This document shows, piece by piece, positions 36,601 through 50,166 of a DNA stretch of 64,000 nucleotides. The stretch is taken from positions 9,616,861-9,680,860 of the forward strand of contig WARS01000015.1 in assembly GCA_008933995.1 (NCBI GenBank), in the 5' to 3' direction. The DNA comes from Datnioides undecimradiatus (taxonomy: Eukaryota > Chordata > Actinopteri > Lobotiformes > Datnioididae). Position 1 is the stretch's first letter. Each line of letters begins with the position of its first letter. The notes under the pieces are model-generated. The model saw only the letters and a program-made list of their open reading frames with translations. It ran no database searches and was not told where the DNA came from. The translations under genes were made by a program, and so were the position numbers.

Positions 36601-39600
36601 CTGGATGAATTTGAGCCTGGGAAAGAGTTATGGAGTTGTATAGTTATGCTCAGTATGAGATCCACACACTCGTTCAAGTTGTCCTTGAGGTTGAGGAGGG
36701 TGGTATAAAGCACTGCAACACCATTTGTCATCTAAACCACTTTGAACAACTTGGTGATTAATGTGTCTCCCAGACGCAGGTCCTGATTCTCAGTGGACAC
36801 ATTTTCTAGGCTAAAATCTCAATTCAAAAACAAAGCTCAGTATTTTTCTGTGCCATGGTTTTCATTCCATAGTTTGCTGTTTGTGCAGATTTTTTCATTC
36901 TTGCAACAAAATTTACTAAGTTAGAAAATGAATCATCTCATTTTTATATTTCCAGTTCAGCTACAGATGCATTTTCGACGAAGAAACAGTGATACTAATG
37001 ATACTGTAGTATGTACAGTGTTGGAAATCCAAGTGGGGACTTGCCTCTTATAGGAGTATGTTTGGCTCATCACATAATTCCCATGTCGGCCTTACAGTGA
37101 GCCTCTAATTGCTGTGGAGGATGGAAGGAGCAGCTCCTCTCCTCTCCTGCTGTGGTGTCTGGTAGTTCTCACTTCAGCAGGAAGACATGTTGTAGCCTCT
37201 GCCTCAGATACACCAGAGGTTTGCTCATCATTCACCTGTCACTCTCGCAGACATTTCTGCTTCTCATCCTTTACTCTAGGACTGGGTATGCTGTCATGGC
37301 ACGAGATCTGCTTCTTTCCACCTACATTCACTCCCTCTTATACTTACTTGCTCCCACGTGTTCTTACTTTTACATCTATGAGTCATAAATGTTTGAACCT
37401 AACTTGGCTGAAACAGTCCAGCTGCTGTAGGTTTTAGGGAAACAGCTTGCCGTCAAAAATCTCCTGGTACTCACATACTGCACACACCGTCAAGGATGCT
37501 CCACATTACAAATTTGGTTTTTAGTTTTCATTTGGTCTCAGCAGTAAATTAAAATGTTCAGCTTTTAAGTTGAATTTGAAAGGTTTTCATAGGAACTATT
37601 TCCTCAATAGAAACAAGTTGGATGGAAAATTGTAACTGGCGCATTCTTCAATGTGTTCACGCTGTGAGAAAAATAAACAGACATCCCACAACCTGGATAA
37701 ATCAAATTAAAAACCATCTGGATGGCCAAGAGGACACTGATGATTAAAAAATGCTTTTCTTTATTTAGTTGAACAAAATATTTAACATTATATTTTCAGT
37801 TCTAATAAGTTATTTTTAGTATATTTCAAAAAGTCCAAACTAAAAAGGTGAACATGGTAAACATAACAGAATAACATCAGTGTGTGAGAGTGAAGTGCTG
37901 CTGTGCACTTTAGGAGCAGGCCTTCTTTATTATTCCCTAAAGGTGTTTGTCTAACTTGTGAAGTTTATGAGGTGTTCTCTGAATATCCATGGACTGAGGG
38001 GGTGGCATTAGGTATCTGTCTACATACTTTTTTCCATAACTGATATAGTTAGTGTATAGTTGTGTATCATGTGTTTATTGATTATTATTATTACACTACA
38101 GTTAAGTATTGGGAGAACATACAATGTAAACATTTGGACAATTTTAAAAGAAAATCTGTCTCACCTGTGTTTGTATTGAATGAGCTGGCTCCTCTTCTTA
38201 AGGTGTCTACAGGAAACATTTATGTGCCAGCCTGTTATTAGGGCTCAGTCCCATGTCCTTCACTCCTATTAACAGACTTACGGTTCTCCCTTGTGATGCC
38301 AAACATTATAAGCCTTGTCTGATGGGACCAAAGCAGCATCTCTACATGGGAAGGAAGTTTGCTGGGGAGGTTTTGGGTTGCAGTGGTCCTTCAGAGCAAC
38401 TGGACATCTGGGTCCTATCAGAGAGGAGATGGGGGTGGATGGAGGGGGTGGTAGAGTGAAAAAGAGGACCAAAAAAAGGAGACAGATGGGGGAGAAAGAA
38501 CAAGAGAGAGTGTGAGACAAAGTGGTAAAGGGAGAAGAAGATAAAGGAAATTGGGCGGGCAGGTCTGATAACCCTTTTGTTTGAAACCCTAAAATGGAAA
38601 AAGAATTCAGGGAGAGTGAAGCCAATCTGAAAAGCCGAAAGCCAACCCGAAAAGTCACAAGTGTGACTGGAGATTGGCTGACAAGAGGAGAGATAAAAGT
38701 GTAGATGTAGGATACACATGCAGTGGTTTGGTTCAGTTGGTGGCATTTTGTCTGAAGCTCTGCCAACTGAAAAACTGAAACTGAAAATTTGCTGCTACAG
38801 ATACCATCCAAGCAAACTGCTGTTACTCTCAACAAGAACTACATGCTATCACAGATATCCCGCTTTAAAGCCCATAAAATCTTGGCAACTAACTAATTAA
38901 CAGTGAGCACAGGAACCATAGCTGTTATCAGGTTTTGATTCTGATTGGTGGATAGAAATATGTGATTTTGACTTTTGCAACTCAGCGATTTCCTCTCCAA
39001 ACTGGTGAAAAGACAAAACAAAGAAATACAGAAATCTCTAATGTGAAGCATGAAAAACTTAATTAACCATCATTTTTAGTTTTGGCAGAAAATGACTGGA
39101 TTCAGAATTTCACAGATCATTATAACTTTAACCCTTTACCATGTTTAATTATAGACTTCTCCTTTCAAGCAAAATTTCCATTTATAAGTATGTGGAAAAA
39201 ACTTTGTAAAACTATCAGCTGATCGAAAAGACAAACGCTGAGCATGCTGGCAACAAGTGCCATTTGTTTCCTATATTAGGGTCAGAGGTCAGAGGTGGTG
39301 GCATGCTTTCCAGCTGGGGACTTTCTCGTCAACAATGGGGACAGGGGACAACAGTGGCGGTAAGCTCTGTGGGTCAGACTGTCAGCAGGGTTATCATGTG
39401 GTTGGTGGGACTGTCGCACTGGTGGTACCAGAAACAGAGCAGGGGACCACCACAGTTTGGTAATTGCCTTCTGACCTCTGTTGTCTTGGGGCCAACAGGC
39501 TGAGACTTCCAGACATGGCCTCAGTCCTGTCCTGTTGGTGTGTATGTCGGTGTCGATCAGAGGGCTAATAGCCCTATTTCCCCTTGGCTGCGGGAACTCA

Positions 39601-42600
39601 CTGACCCTATCAGTCTCATTGCACACCCTCTGCAGCAAGGACCTCAACTGGCCTGGTTGCTCCTGACTTTTCCACTAAGAAAAAAGCAACATAAAAACTG
39701 CCCCTGGGAACATCAGAGGATGTGGAAGAGGGAAGGAAAGGCGAGGAGACAGGAGTTAGGATAAGAAGAGGTGGAAGAGGCAGGAGTAGGGAAGCCGATA
39801 TGCTCGGATTTGCTCACGCCCCTTTGGTATTCTTTCAAGAAAGTTTGTGTCACTCTGCAAGTCTACACAGGCCGACATTGTATGTCTGTGTGTTTTAGGG
39901 TGATGACTGAACGTGGAACAAGCCCAAGTGGGTGGGTTTAATCTGACAGAAATGGTTTTAGATGTGTGTGTACGTGTGTGTATGTGTGTGTGTGTGTGTG
40001 TGTGGTGATCTGGGAAAGGCGAGTGTCAGGTGGGCAGCACTAATGTGCAGGAATGCAGAGATTCCACAGTGGCTTTGTGGATCGGCTGTGTCACTGAGAC
40101 AGCCGCCCCCCCTGCAAAACCCCAACAGGACCATGGGAATGAACCGAACAGGCGGCACCTTGAAAGCTCTCTCTCTCTCTTTCTCCTGTTCACACACACA
40201 CATACTTATTCACATACAGCATTGTACTGTGGGGTGTGTGCGTATTATAAAGAGTTAAAAGTAAGATAGATTAGATGGCGAGAAAGGATTAGATTCTGTT
40301 ATGGTATATTTATCCTCTCCGTATCATTTAACCAAGAACATCTAAGCACTTCATGCCCTGTGCACCTGCTCTCATTGTATTCAACTTCTATTGTCTACAA
40401 ACAAGCTCCTACACCAGTATCAGCCATTCTGAATAAACTACTCTGGTTTAAGCGTCCAGTGTATGACTGCACTTGTTAATCTGAACCTGAGCATTTGACT
40501 GCTTCACCTCTAATTTGTTTTGGTGTTTATGAAGTGTGCACTTCCTCCCTAAAACAAAGCTGTTAAATGTCTGCCACTATTAAATCTGCATGTTGGACAA
40601 GGCTTGATTACTGCTGGCGACTCTTGGCTTTGATCAGAGCAGCCATCTAACGAATACAGCTTCCTTTCAGCCTGATGTAATTGGCTAAATCAGCCTACCG
40701 AATGGGAAGCCTGATTGCTGCTGCCACTGTTGTTGCTGCTGTGTTTATGTGGTTTGCTGCGTGGGGCAGAGGGAAACCAGAGGGAACAGGATGCAAAATT
40801 AGCTCCTTTATTTAAATAGCCCCCACATTTGACCTGGGTCGCAGACTTCCTGAGTCTGGGGTTTCGCCAATCTGACATTAGTAGATGGTAATGAGCCAGT
40901 TACTCAGTTTGTAGTCCACCTGCCTGAGTAAAGGCTCAGGGCAATATTATGCAACTCTATATCTGGGTGTGTTGCTGCACATGTTTTCAGCCGTGCAGTA
41001 AGGCATGGCAACAAAGATTAGGGCCAAGTTTACAACCACCTCTGGGGTAAAGGTTAATTAATTTTTCCGGATTTGAATTTTGTTTTGAAAGCACCACTGC
41101 AGAGAGCTCGAATCTCATAAAGATATCCTCTTTCTCATTTCAAGCCATTAAACAACATAAAGTCATGGCAAGAAGCTCCGTACACTCTTTTTATTTTTCA
41201 GTTACATCTCAATCTGTCTTTGGACTTGATGTTTTTCTTGTTTTTCGCTAGATGTTTATCTAAAATCCTAAGCTGATCGCTCTTGTCTCCCTGCGTCCCT
41301 AGCAGCCATTGACTGTGTGGTGGGATCATGGGGTCCCTGGTCATCGTGCACATCTCCGTGTGGAGTCGGCAGCACAGAAAGGAGTCGCCAAGTGTCTGTG
41401 CCCCCTAGAAATGGAGGCACCCCCTGTCCAGATCTCAAACAGCGTCGAGGATGCTTTGGAAACAACGCCATTTGCAGTACAGCGAAAGGTAAGGATGTAT
41501 TAATGCACGCACGCACTGCTGCTCTGAACTCTGTTACATATTAATTTGTTGTTTCAGTATTCTCTGGGGTACTTGTTAACACTTTAACTGTAACACATCT
41601 GTTGCGAAGTCTTATCTCCAGCTGCACCATTTCAAACGCCTCTTTACAACTGAATCATTTTCCAAGTGATAAAACACCAGAACACAGATAAACACTTTTC
41701 CAAGTAGGAGATTTCTAAAGAAAACTCAGCATCAGTGCACTCCTCAGCACTGTGATACATTTGAATCAGCTGCTACAGATGAAATGTAGCATGTGTTTAT
41801 AGCTCCACTGACTTTTATATCATTTAAAAAGTAAGATGATCTTCAGTGGAAACAAGAGTTAATCTGACGTGATTACTTCCTGTCTCATATCCACCCTTTC
41901 ATCCCCACACATGACCTGCAGAAGTGGCAAAAATCCTGCCTGATTCTTTCAAGAGGAACTTCAAGGACCCTTGGAGGCGACCACACATGCTGATGAAGGA
42001 GGAGAAGGCCAGGTAAGGCCTCTATTACCACAAACAAACACACAGGACAGCCTGCGACTGACCCAACCAGCCCAGTCTTTGTTGTCGTCTGTAGAGCCTG
42101 CTTTCATGTGCAGGGGGGTGGTAATTACAGCTGAAATGTGCGGAGCGTAGAATGATCATATGTCCCGTACAGAGAAATGCTATCTATGCATTTTGTTTGA
42201 TATATATTTAAAGGTATATTTGATTCTGTCTTTAAAAGCTCCACTTTTACACATGGATATAATTATAACCATTTTACATGAGAAAACTTTGAGTGAACTT
42301 GCTCCTTTTGGCATAAATCTCTTAAGTTGCAACTCTAAGCACCAAAGACGCATTTCAACTTCTCTGATGTCAGACTGGATTTGACTCCTCACTTTTTGGT
42401 AGTTTCAAAGGACACTGTACGATGAACTTTGTGCTCCAAAAGATTAAAGAGTACAGATCAAGGCCAAGGTTGCCTTAGCACACGGGGCCTTGAAATTGCT
42501 TTGGCTGTGTAACAGGAACGCCGTCATTGAATATTTACATCATGAGCTGACCTTTACTGATAAGGCAAACATAATCCATGTAAAAGGTGTACCCTCCCTG

Positions 42601-45001
42601 CATTTGTGTCATCTTTGATCTGAGCTGATTGCAGATGTTCTCAGAGATGGAGAAATCAGAGACCAGGGAATAAAATCGTGGCTGGTTTCCTGACAGCCCA
42701 CAGGCTTTCACACTGATTAAAATGGACATTGGATACCTTTGTTTTGACTCAGATACAAAGCATCAGGGGATTGGAGGCACATTACTCATCAATGAGAGCA
42801 ATTCAGCATGGAGGACAGAGAGTTAGGCTGACTTCACACAGACATCTGGCGCTCTAGCGTTGTCATGGAAAGCGACCCAGGAAACGAGGGGTTAAAATGA
42901 CATGAAATGATGATCGGTAGTTGTCATTGGATCTCGTGTTCTGTGACATAATCTGAATGAGTAATATTTCACAAAGCTGTGGATTTACTTTGAAGTTTTC
43001 TTACTAGGTTTAACACCAGTGTTAGTATGTATCAGGAATTAAGGCAACATGTGTTTTTAGTGCTAATTATGCAGGAATGTACAAGTATTATGACAAAGGT
43101 GCATGCTAAGGGAAACTGCTGACAGAATCCATCGAGCATCATCATTATTTTCATTATTTCTCTTCACTTTTCTCCAACATTTGTGTCTTTGCCTCGTTGC
43201 AAAATGTTCCCTTTAAATGCAAGCATGAACCAGTAGACATGAACAATCCTATTGTATGACTTTCTTTGTGTGATTTTCTAGTGTTACAAGGTGTAAAAAG
43301 TCCTCAAGAATCATCCTGGGTGAAAAAAACCTGCAGATTCATGTTTTCTTTGTCAAACTGCCCCACTGGGGATAGTGTTTTGTCACAGCTGACTGAATCA
43401 GAGACAAAATAAATAGTGCAGGAGTTCAAAGTGCCTTCCAGAGAACACAGTGAGCAGAAAAACAAGACTTTATTATTGTTTCCAGTGCACAGAGTGAGCT
43501 GTGTTGATATTAGGATACTGCAGGTGATTGAGACACTGCTGGATCACCTTCAAATGGAGCAAATCTCTTATCGGGCGGTTTGATTTGTCTTTTGTCTGGT
43601 TATAGTGGAGATCAAGCACAGCTTGCTGGGTTGGATGATCACTCGGCTTTCATCAGTCATGTTGGATTGCTTTAACTTTTTCAATTACATCAAGTGTAGG
43701 AAAGGGGAAAGAGTGTTTGAATCTTTCTGGTCTCTATGTGTCTTTATCTGAATGTTTTCAAAATTGCCTGTATAGTTGCTGATGATTATGAGGCATGTTT
43801 GATTGAATGTTAACAGTCCAAAGCTCAATTCAAAGAACAGAATATTAGACACTGAGCTCTTGGCTAAAGACCACTGTATTTTTGCCAGGTTGAAGAATCA
43901 AATGCAGATGAAATCAGATCAAATATTTGTGACACTTCTGCTTCCTTCTCACTCATCTCTTTACTCTTTGCTTGCAGTTATTGTGTGTACCTGCGTGTGA
44001 AACAGGCCAGTGCAGCATGCAAACTCAAACTGTGGAGTGCTCATCTGGTGAGAGAGAGGCTGGTCTGTGCAGAGTGTCAGAGTGATGCCATGTCAAAGTC
44101 AGACCGCTGTGGAGGTGACGGCCTAGAGAGCACCAGGTAAACCAAACAACATCATCCATTACACGCGGGGCAGTTTATGAGTTTAGAGTAACGAGTCTGT
44201 GGGGCTTTTATTGTAGCTTGGCCATACGCAGACTAGCTTGAAAAAAACTTTTTCCCTTAGGTGTAAAAGCACACAAGCAAGGCACATAACATATTTTATG
44301 GCTTTACATGCAGCTAAAGGTAAAGGTATGTTGAGTGATAAGTTTAGGTCAAGTTATGTGATCCAATAACAGCTGCTTCTGAAGAGAAACACCTGTAATA
44401 CTTTTTAGTTTTTTAGCATCTAATTTCTTTGTTAGTTGTGAATTAGCAACTTTACAAATATGTAAATCTCAGCATAAATCTTAGAGGGCATCAATCATTG
44501 ACAATAAGCTAACCTTATGTAAACATTGCATTTTGTATATACATTAACATGTGCAAAGCCATAAAAAACATTAATTAGTTGGGCCAACAGTGGGCAATTT
44601 GGAAAAACAGTTTCCTTCAAAACTGAAGGTGTCATTTAATATCTATTAGTCAACTATTTCATAAAATGTATTGACTTAAAGCCACCATGTGACTTTGACC
44701 TGAAAGCATCTGTATCAATTCTCACATCTACTCTTTCATTTTTTCCATAACCTATGCCATCAAAATAAATTGATATAAACATCACATAACATGAAGATTC
44801 TGCACAAAGTGGATTTTAATAACACAGATGAAAGTGATGAATTTAAAGTACTCTTGCCACAATGCCACTAACGTACTAGATATTTTTCTTCTCAGAACCT
44901 TCTGGGCAGCAGCTTCAGTCCCAGGCTGTCACGGTTCCTGGGTGCGAGAGTCGTCCTCTGAGGGCTGCCGGTGTCCTCCCTACTCTGTGCTCTTTGTGTG
45001 A
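33604..45001 (+). CDS. sbspon: Secreted somatomedin B / thrombospondin type-1 domain protein, SBSPON-like, complete
   Basis: Five exons: 33604-33853, 41303-41488, 41922-42012, 43978-44136, 44896-45001 (stop TGA), 263 aa, almost the length of human SBSPON (RPE-spondin, about 264 aa). A hydrophobic signal peptide covers residues 1 to about 33 (cleavage likely after AEA). The somatomedin B domain at about 34-81 has ten cysteines and a GDCCEDY core. The TSP1 repeat at about 88-133 has the W-x-x-W-x-x-C motif WGPWSSC (93-99), a potential C-mannosylation site. A family-specific Cys-rich C-terminal region with CGGDGLES (human CSGDGLDS) ends CRCPPYSVLFV. The protein is expected in the extracellular matrix; its molecular role is poorly known. 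The ATG at 33604 is the first that places the signal peptide correctly. Human SBSPON lies on chromosome 8, not 22q11, so this may be a separate paralogue; the symbol is by family. Confidence 0.88.
33854..41302 (+). other. SBSPON-like gene intron 1
   Basis: A 7.4-kb intron. It holds a purine-rich tract (38425-38560), a second purine-rich stretch (39710-39790) and a TG microsatellite (39963-40004). A 185-codon open frame on the minus strand opposite the first purine tract begins without an ATG and is Ser/Pro/Leu-rich; I regard it as composition-driven. Nothing else was recognised. Confidence 0.6.
39963..40004 (+). repeat. TG microsatellite
   Basis: About 42 bp of TG repeats with two interruptions, in intron 1 of the SBSPON-like gene. 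Confidence 0.9.
42013..44895 (+). other. SBSPON-like gene introns 3 and 4
   Basis: Introns 42013-43977 and 44137-44895 flank the exon at 43978-44136. Both are AT-rich unique-looking sequence. I see no repeats, RNA genes or further exons in them. Confidence 0.5.
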
Positions 45002-46350
45002 GCGACGTGCAAACTCCTCACATCCGTATGCAGGGACAAGACCTCCCTCAAATCCTCCTCCTAACTGTGGAGAGCCCTGCCAGCCAAGCCACACCCCTCC
45101 GATCCAGGTTACTGGATGGGTAACTCAAGGAGATCAGCAGCATCCTGCCACTTTTTCCTTTCACCTCATACTCTGTACTGTATACACTATTGCTAAGCAC
45201 ACAGTAATTCTTGCATTTGATTTCAGATTTTACAGCCACATTATGTACTTATTCTCCTCCAAAGCACAGCAACATCTATATGCCTTTTTACCTCTGAATC
45301 TTTGCTATCTACCTCCATTAATGCAAGTGCATTTGTTAATGCATAATGTATAAATATATAAATATATTATTTTGCTTTATACATTTTCTACTTTTGATCG
45401 TTTACGTGTTATGTATATGTGTCTATATAGTTACACTTATTTGTATCCAACACTTTAAACACCAAACAGCAGTTGCTGCACCCAATTTGATCCCCAGTCC
45501 AAAAGGGTCCTAAATCACCTGCAGGTTGGAGATGCTGAAAACTGGTTCATCCAAATCATATCCACTGCTAGAATCCATTTGTTAATATATCTGTGTTTTG
45601 CAGTTTTGTCCCTATTATTTTACATTATCAAGAAACCTTTATTTCAGCAAATCAAGTTGAATATCAGGTATTGATTCTCAGGTGCTGAGATTTGTGTCTT
45701 TGTCTCCCATCAAGTTTCGTCTTTTATGTCTCTTCTGACGGTCAGTCACTGACGTTTTTTAGTACTTCAAAGTGACTCATTGCTAAAATCAGTCCCATCT
45801 GTTCAGACTTAATATTGTTGGAGAGGAAAAAGAGCCATTTAAGAGAATTTCACTGTGGTTCTCTCTGTCCTCTGTGTCCAAGACTGTTTTCTTTCACTCC
45901 CTGCCCTGTTCAGAAATCCTACCACAAGGGAGTTTTATCTGCAAAGCATCATCCAACATTACACACAACCATGTTACTCCCTTCTTATTAATTAATAGGA
46001 TTTCCTCCCAGCACTCCCCACACTTGCACTTCTTCTATGCCCTTGTACTGTCTGTAAAAGAAACTGCATATTCACCACAGTGTTACCTTACTGAATTAAA
46101 AACAGGAGTCGGTCAGCCGGCTCGGTACACCTTCCCACATATCCTGTACTGCTGGTTTTAGAGGACGACTAATGTAGTCCCAGTAAAGTGCTTTTCTCTC
46201 CAGAAAAGCTGTGACTTTCTCTTTCTCTCCCATGTCTGTGTCTGTGTCTGTGTGTTTATTTATTATAAAACAAGTGATGATTTTATTAGTGCAGCACAGC
46301 ATACTCTGTACACTGTCCATTAGTGCAAATAAAAACCTATACTGACATTT
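45002..46350 (+). other. 3' UTR of the SBSPON-like gene
   Basis: Follows the TGA stop. An AATAAA at 46328-46333 is the best poly(A) signal, giving a 3' UTR of about 1.35 kb. The stretch has AT-rich segments (45340-45380) and no coding potential. Confidence 0.5.
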
Positions 46351-49077
46351 ATGACCTTCTTGTCATATTTTTTTCAAACTTTCATTGCATCACTGCATTC
46401 AGATTAAACAACTGTTGGAACAGTCACACAGACCACTATTAACATTACTGACCTCTCCCCTCTGCAATTACTACTATGAGCACAGCACTGCTAAGTATAA
46501 CCGTCAGGGCAGTCAGTGTTTACATGCAGCTCCTTCCAGTTAAAAGAGGAACGTTGTTGAACATACGTAACTTTATGCAAACATGTACCCGTAAACTCAT
46601 TTTTGTTGCATTCTTGGCATTTTTTCCCCCTGTGGTGTGAACTGGATGACGACATGTAACTAATGTGTATAATTGTGTTCTACATTCTCCGACATTTCAA
46701 CTGCCAGAGGTGAAGCTCAGACAGACTGAACATGAGGCCTGAGACATGGGATGGACTTTGGACTTTGTTTTTACTTTTATTTTCACAGCAGCTCTGGACA
46801 GAGAATATTAAGATGCCGAATTTGGCCTCCTCCTTCATGTGATATATGGATGAGTTGAGATTGAGCATGGAGGAGGGCATGTCTAAACCTTGACTCTTAC
46901 CCTCAAAGTTGTTTATAAAACCATTGCTCCTTGACCTTGCTGACAGTTTTACTCCCCAGTGTCACAACCTTCTCATGTTTTCCACATTATCTTGCCTTGT
47001 GCAAAACACACTGATGCATCCACATTATGTCAGGCTATTTACTGTACGCAATGGCCCTCTACTACAGGAAGGGTGTAAACAGGAAGGTATTGAAACTCAG
47101 TTTAGGAAGGATTTGATAATGTAAACACTGCATGTGCAGATTATTTAGGCTATTTAGGCTTTGAATTGAGTTTATAGTGAAGGCTTCTTATTGTCTTTGT
47201 AAATATGGTACATGTTTGTCTTAAAAATGGAAAATGACTGTGAGAAAATGCAATGACCAAAGATCTATGAAATCAACACTTCCCACATTAGTCCTTTGAA
47301 AAAGATTCATACATCTACCTACTTACATGTGTTTCATCTCAGAGGCTTGAACTTGAACTTTACCTCCTCAATTAATCTCTCAAACCACCCTCTCCCCTTT
47401 CTCTGCACTCCTCCCTCCCTCCCTCCCTCTCCACCTCTCTGCCAAACTCCCCTCCGTCAGCACAACTCTTTATTTTCTCTTACTACAACAGTGGCAATAG
47501 AGTGCTGTCAGCCTGACAGTCCATCCCCTCTGAAGCAGGCTTTACCCCCCTGGCTGCCTTGCCTCTGCTGCTAACCCGCTTTCCAAAGGGCAGGAAGGCC
47601 CATCTCTGGCCCAGTGCCTGATGGGCTCCGACAGCAGTGTGTTCTGGGATTACGCCCGCTGAAAAGGGGGGCATTCCAGCACCAACGGCCTTTGTCACAG
47701 CACGGCCACTGTTTGCTTTTGACAAGACAGCTGTTCAAAGCCCTCCCGGCCCCCATGGATGGCGTGAAGGGAAAGAAACCAGGGGTGACTTCCGTTTAAT
47801 GGTGGTGTCAATGCCACCTCCACCTGAGGTTGCAACAGCAGTGTATTCATCTGCAGTGTGACCCCGCTTTGTGCATCTCACCTCATCTATACATCACCAC
47901 ATCTGAGTCACAGAAAGTAAGCACAACATTTATTCCATGCAGTGTTAAAACTACTCCCTCCAAATTGGTGCAGCTTCAAACAAAAACGGCAACTGCTCAT
48001 GCAAGGTAGCATTGATTTATCTGTATGACTGTACTGCACTGTTGACTGGGACATGCTTGACTTCTACCTTCCTTTCTAAATGTATAAATGATGCTACAAT
48101 TAACCTAAAACTCCATCAATATTTCATTCTGCTGTTTACTTGATTATTCGTGTGTGTGTTCACCGCACATGCAAAAGAGGGGTTGTTATATTTTCTGTGT
48201 TCCAGTGTCTGTAACAAAGAATTATCAGCCTCACACATCCCTTTACCACCATTACCTTCTGTATCTACATAACGCATTCATTTACTGATCAATCAATGGA
48301 CTTGTCCCTCTGTAAAATATATTTTTTGACACTCCAATAATAAATAATTATGCAAATATAAGCTTGAAAACTCACCAAATAACCCTTCTAGTTTAGACAT
48401 GTAGAGGCCCCTCATAGCTACGGGGCCTGGTTAGTTGGTACCCCTGTTTTCCCCTCTGCGTCGCCCCAGTGTTGTGTATATATGTGTTTTGGGAAGTGTC
48501 TACTGTAATTAGCAAGTCATCCTAATGAGGGCCTCTGTAGGAGCAGCTGGTCCAACACAGAGGAATGATAATGAATAGACACCTTGACATGTAGACCTGA
48601 GCTGCACACAGCTGGTACACAACAGAGCTGATACAGTAAACGCAAACACACACGTTGAAAACAGTCATCAATATCATGATTTTACAGCTAATTACCAGAT
48701 AAAATATTTCTTGTGAATTGAGATTGCAGAAAATAATAGTCTGAAACTATTACTTCGAAATAATTTTGTTGTTTTAACCCTAAACTTACTTTGAGAAGAG
48801 CATTTTAATATATTTATAGGTGATTATCAACCACAGTAATTGCACTTGTTTTATGTTAATCTAAAATCTAATCATATTGCAATATCATACTGCAAAAATA
48901 AAAATATACTGTGCAAACATACACAATTTACAGACTAATCAACTGCAGTAGCTCTCTGCGGGAGCACATGCACAGTCCACCCTAGGAATATGGCGCCATC
49001 TTGTGGTGCTTTTCAGCTCCTGCTCCACTTGAATAGAAACACAGGTTATAAAATTCAAACTCTTCTTTGTAAATGAT
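46351..49077. other. Convergent intergenic spacer between SBSPON-like gene and snap29
   Basis: No gene recognised. It contains a CCCT-rich pyrimidine tract (47400-47460), a GC-richer high-complexity block (47480-47800) that could be a conserved non-coding element, and a CTCF-like site (48992-49006). The rest is AT-rich and featureless to the eye. Confidence 0.5.
48992..49006 (-). promoter_or_regulatory. Candidate CTCF-binding site
   Basis: Read on the minus strand the sequence is CCACAAGATGGCGCC, agreeing at 13 of 14 positions with the CTCF core consensus CCASYAGRKGGCRS. It lies between two convergent genes. Motif agreement only; occupancy is not shown. Confidence 0.35.
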
Positions 49078-50166
49078 TTTATTAGTTATGTGATTTTGAC
49101 TAGAATAAATGAAAAAAATGTTAAAAATGTAATCCTATAAGTTCTCATTCATTTTCTTACCATTTTGTGAATAATGTGTTTTAATTCATTAAAAAAAACT
49201 TGTTGTAAATCTACTCTTGGATGTATCCTAAGGAAAGTGTATGACTACTGTAACAGCGATATTCCTTCAATTTTAGTTTTTATATTCACAGCTAGATCAC
49301 ATTATTTATACTGTACAATAATTCACTCAGTCACATTCGGTGGCATCCAATACAATATTTATCAACAGCTACTATAAAGAAAAAGAAAGCACTGAGGAAC
49401 ATGAACATACCTAAATCAAACAAAGTGAAGCAACTTATGGTGTTAGATAGCAGCGAGGACAAAATCTTGACACAATACCAAAAGCTTGTGTGCGTACAAA
49501 TGATTTATAAGGCAAAAGTGACTTGAGCAGACATCCAGAGTGTTTTTATACCTGTGCAAAGGCAGGTCCAGGACTGACATTTAGCACTGACATATGAATC
49601 AAACATTCCAGTTTTAGATATATGCCGTGTTCCTGTCTATTTAATCAATGAATTATTCATTATCAATACCTCACTTGTCAAACCATTCGTGATGAGCAAA
49701 CTAGTAACTATGTGCTTTCTTTGGTGATCAAGAAAAGCTGATAATATAATCCAAACCAATGAAAAATAGGACAGCTTACATTAAGACAGAAGCACAGTGG
49801 AGCCGGATGGGAGGGGGCAAACAGCTTTTACCTAGACAGTGCCAGTCTGTTACATCTGACACACGCAGAATAGCGTCTTCCCTTCATAGCACACAAGTAA
49901 ATAAATCAGCGATGTGGCAAAAATGGCAAAAAAAAGTCATGGACAACCTGAAATGGAAATGAATGTAACATGACCTTTCAGTCCACTAAGATGAAAATAA
50001 TACAGATAAAAACAGGTTCACATGCTTGTCTGCCATTGTTACGCTTCCATTCATTTAAAAAAACTATACAAAATCAAAGACATAATTCAACAGAGGCCAG
50101 GATAGAAAGACAAGTGTGAGGATAGCTTGCTGCTGTCTTTTGTCTCTGTGAGTCCAAGTATTGGTT
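49078..50166 (-). other. Probable snap29 3' UTR
   Basis: Sequence downstream of the snap29 stop on the minus strand. A minus-strand AATAAA occupies 49078-49083 and would give a 3' UTR of about 1.1 kb. No coding potential was recognised. Confidence 0.35.

Noticed and set aside
38278..38835. 185-codon open frame on the minus strand in SBSPON-like intron 1
   Set aside because: It starts at TTG, not ATG, lies opposite a purine-rich tract, is rich in Ser, Pro, Leu and Phe, and shows no domain. Low-complexity composition explains its length.
47483..47861. Several open frames of 60-80 codons on both strands in the convergent spacer
   Set aside because: They overlap on both strands, lack recognisable domains and result from GC-richer sequence with few stops; better treated as non-coding.
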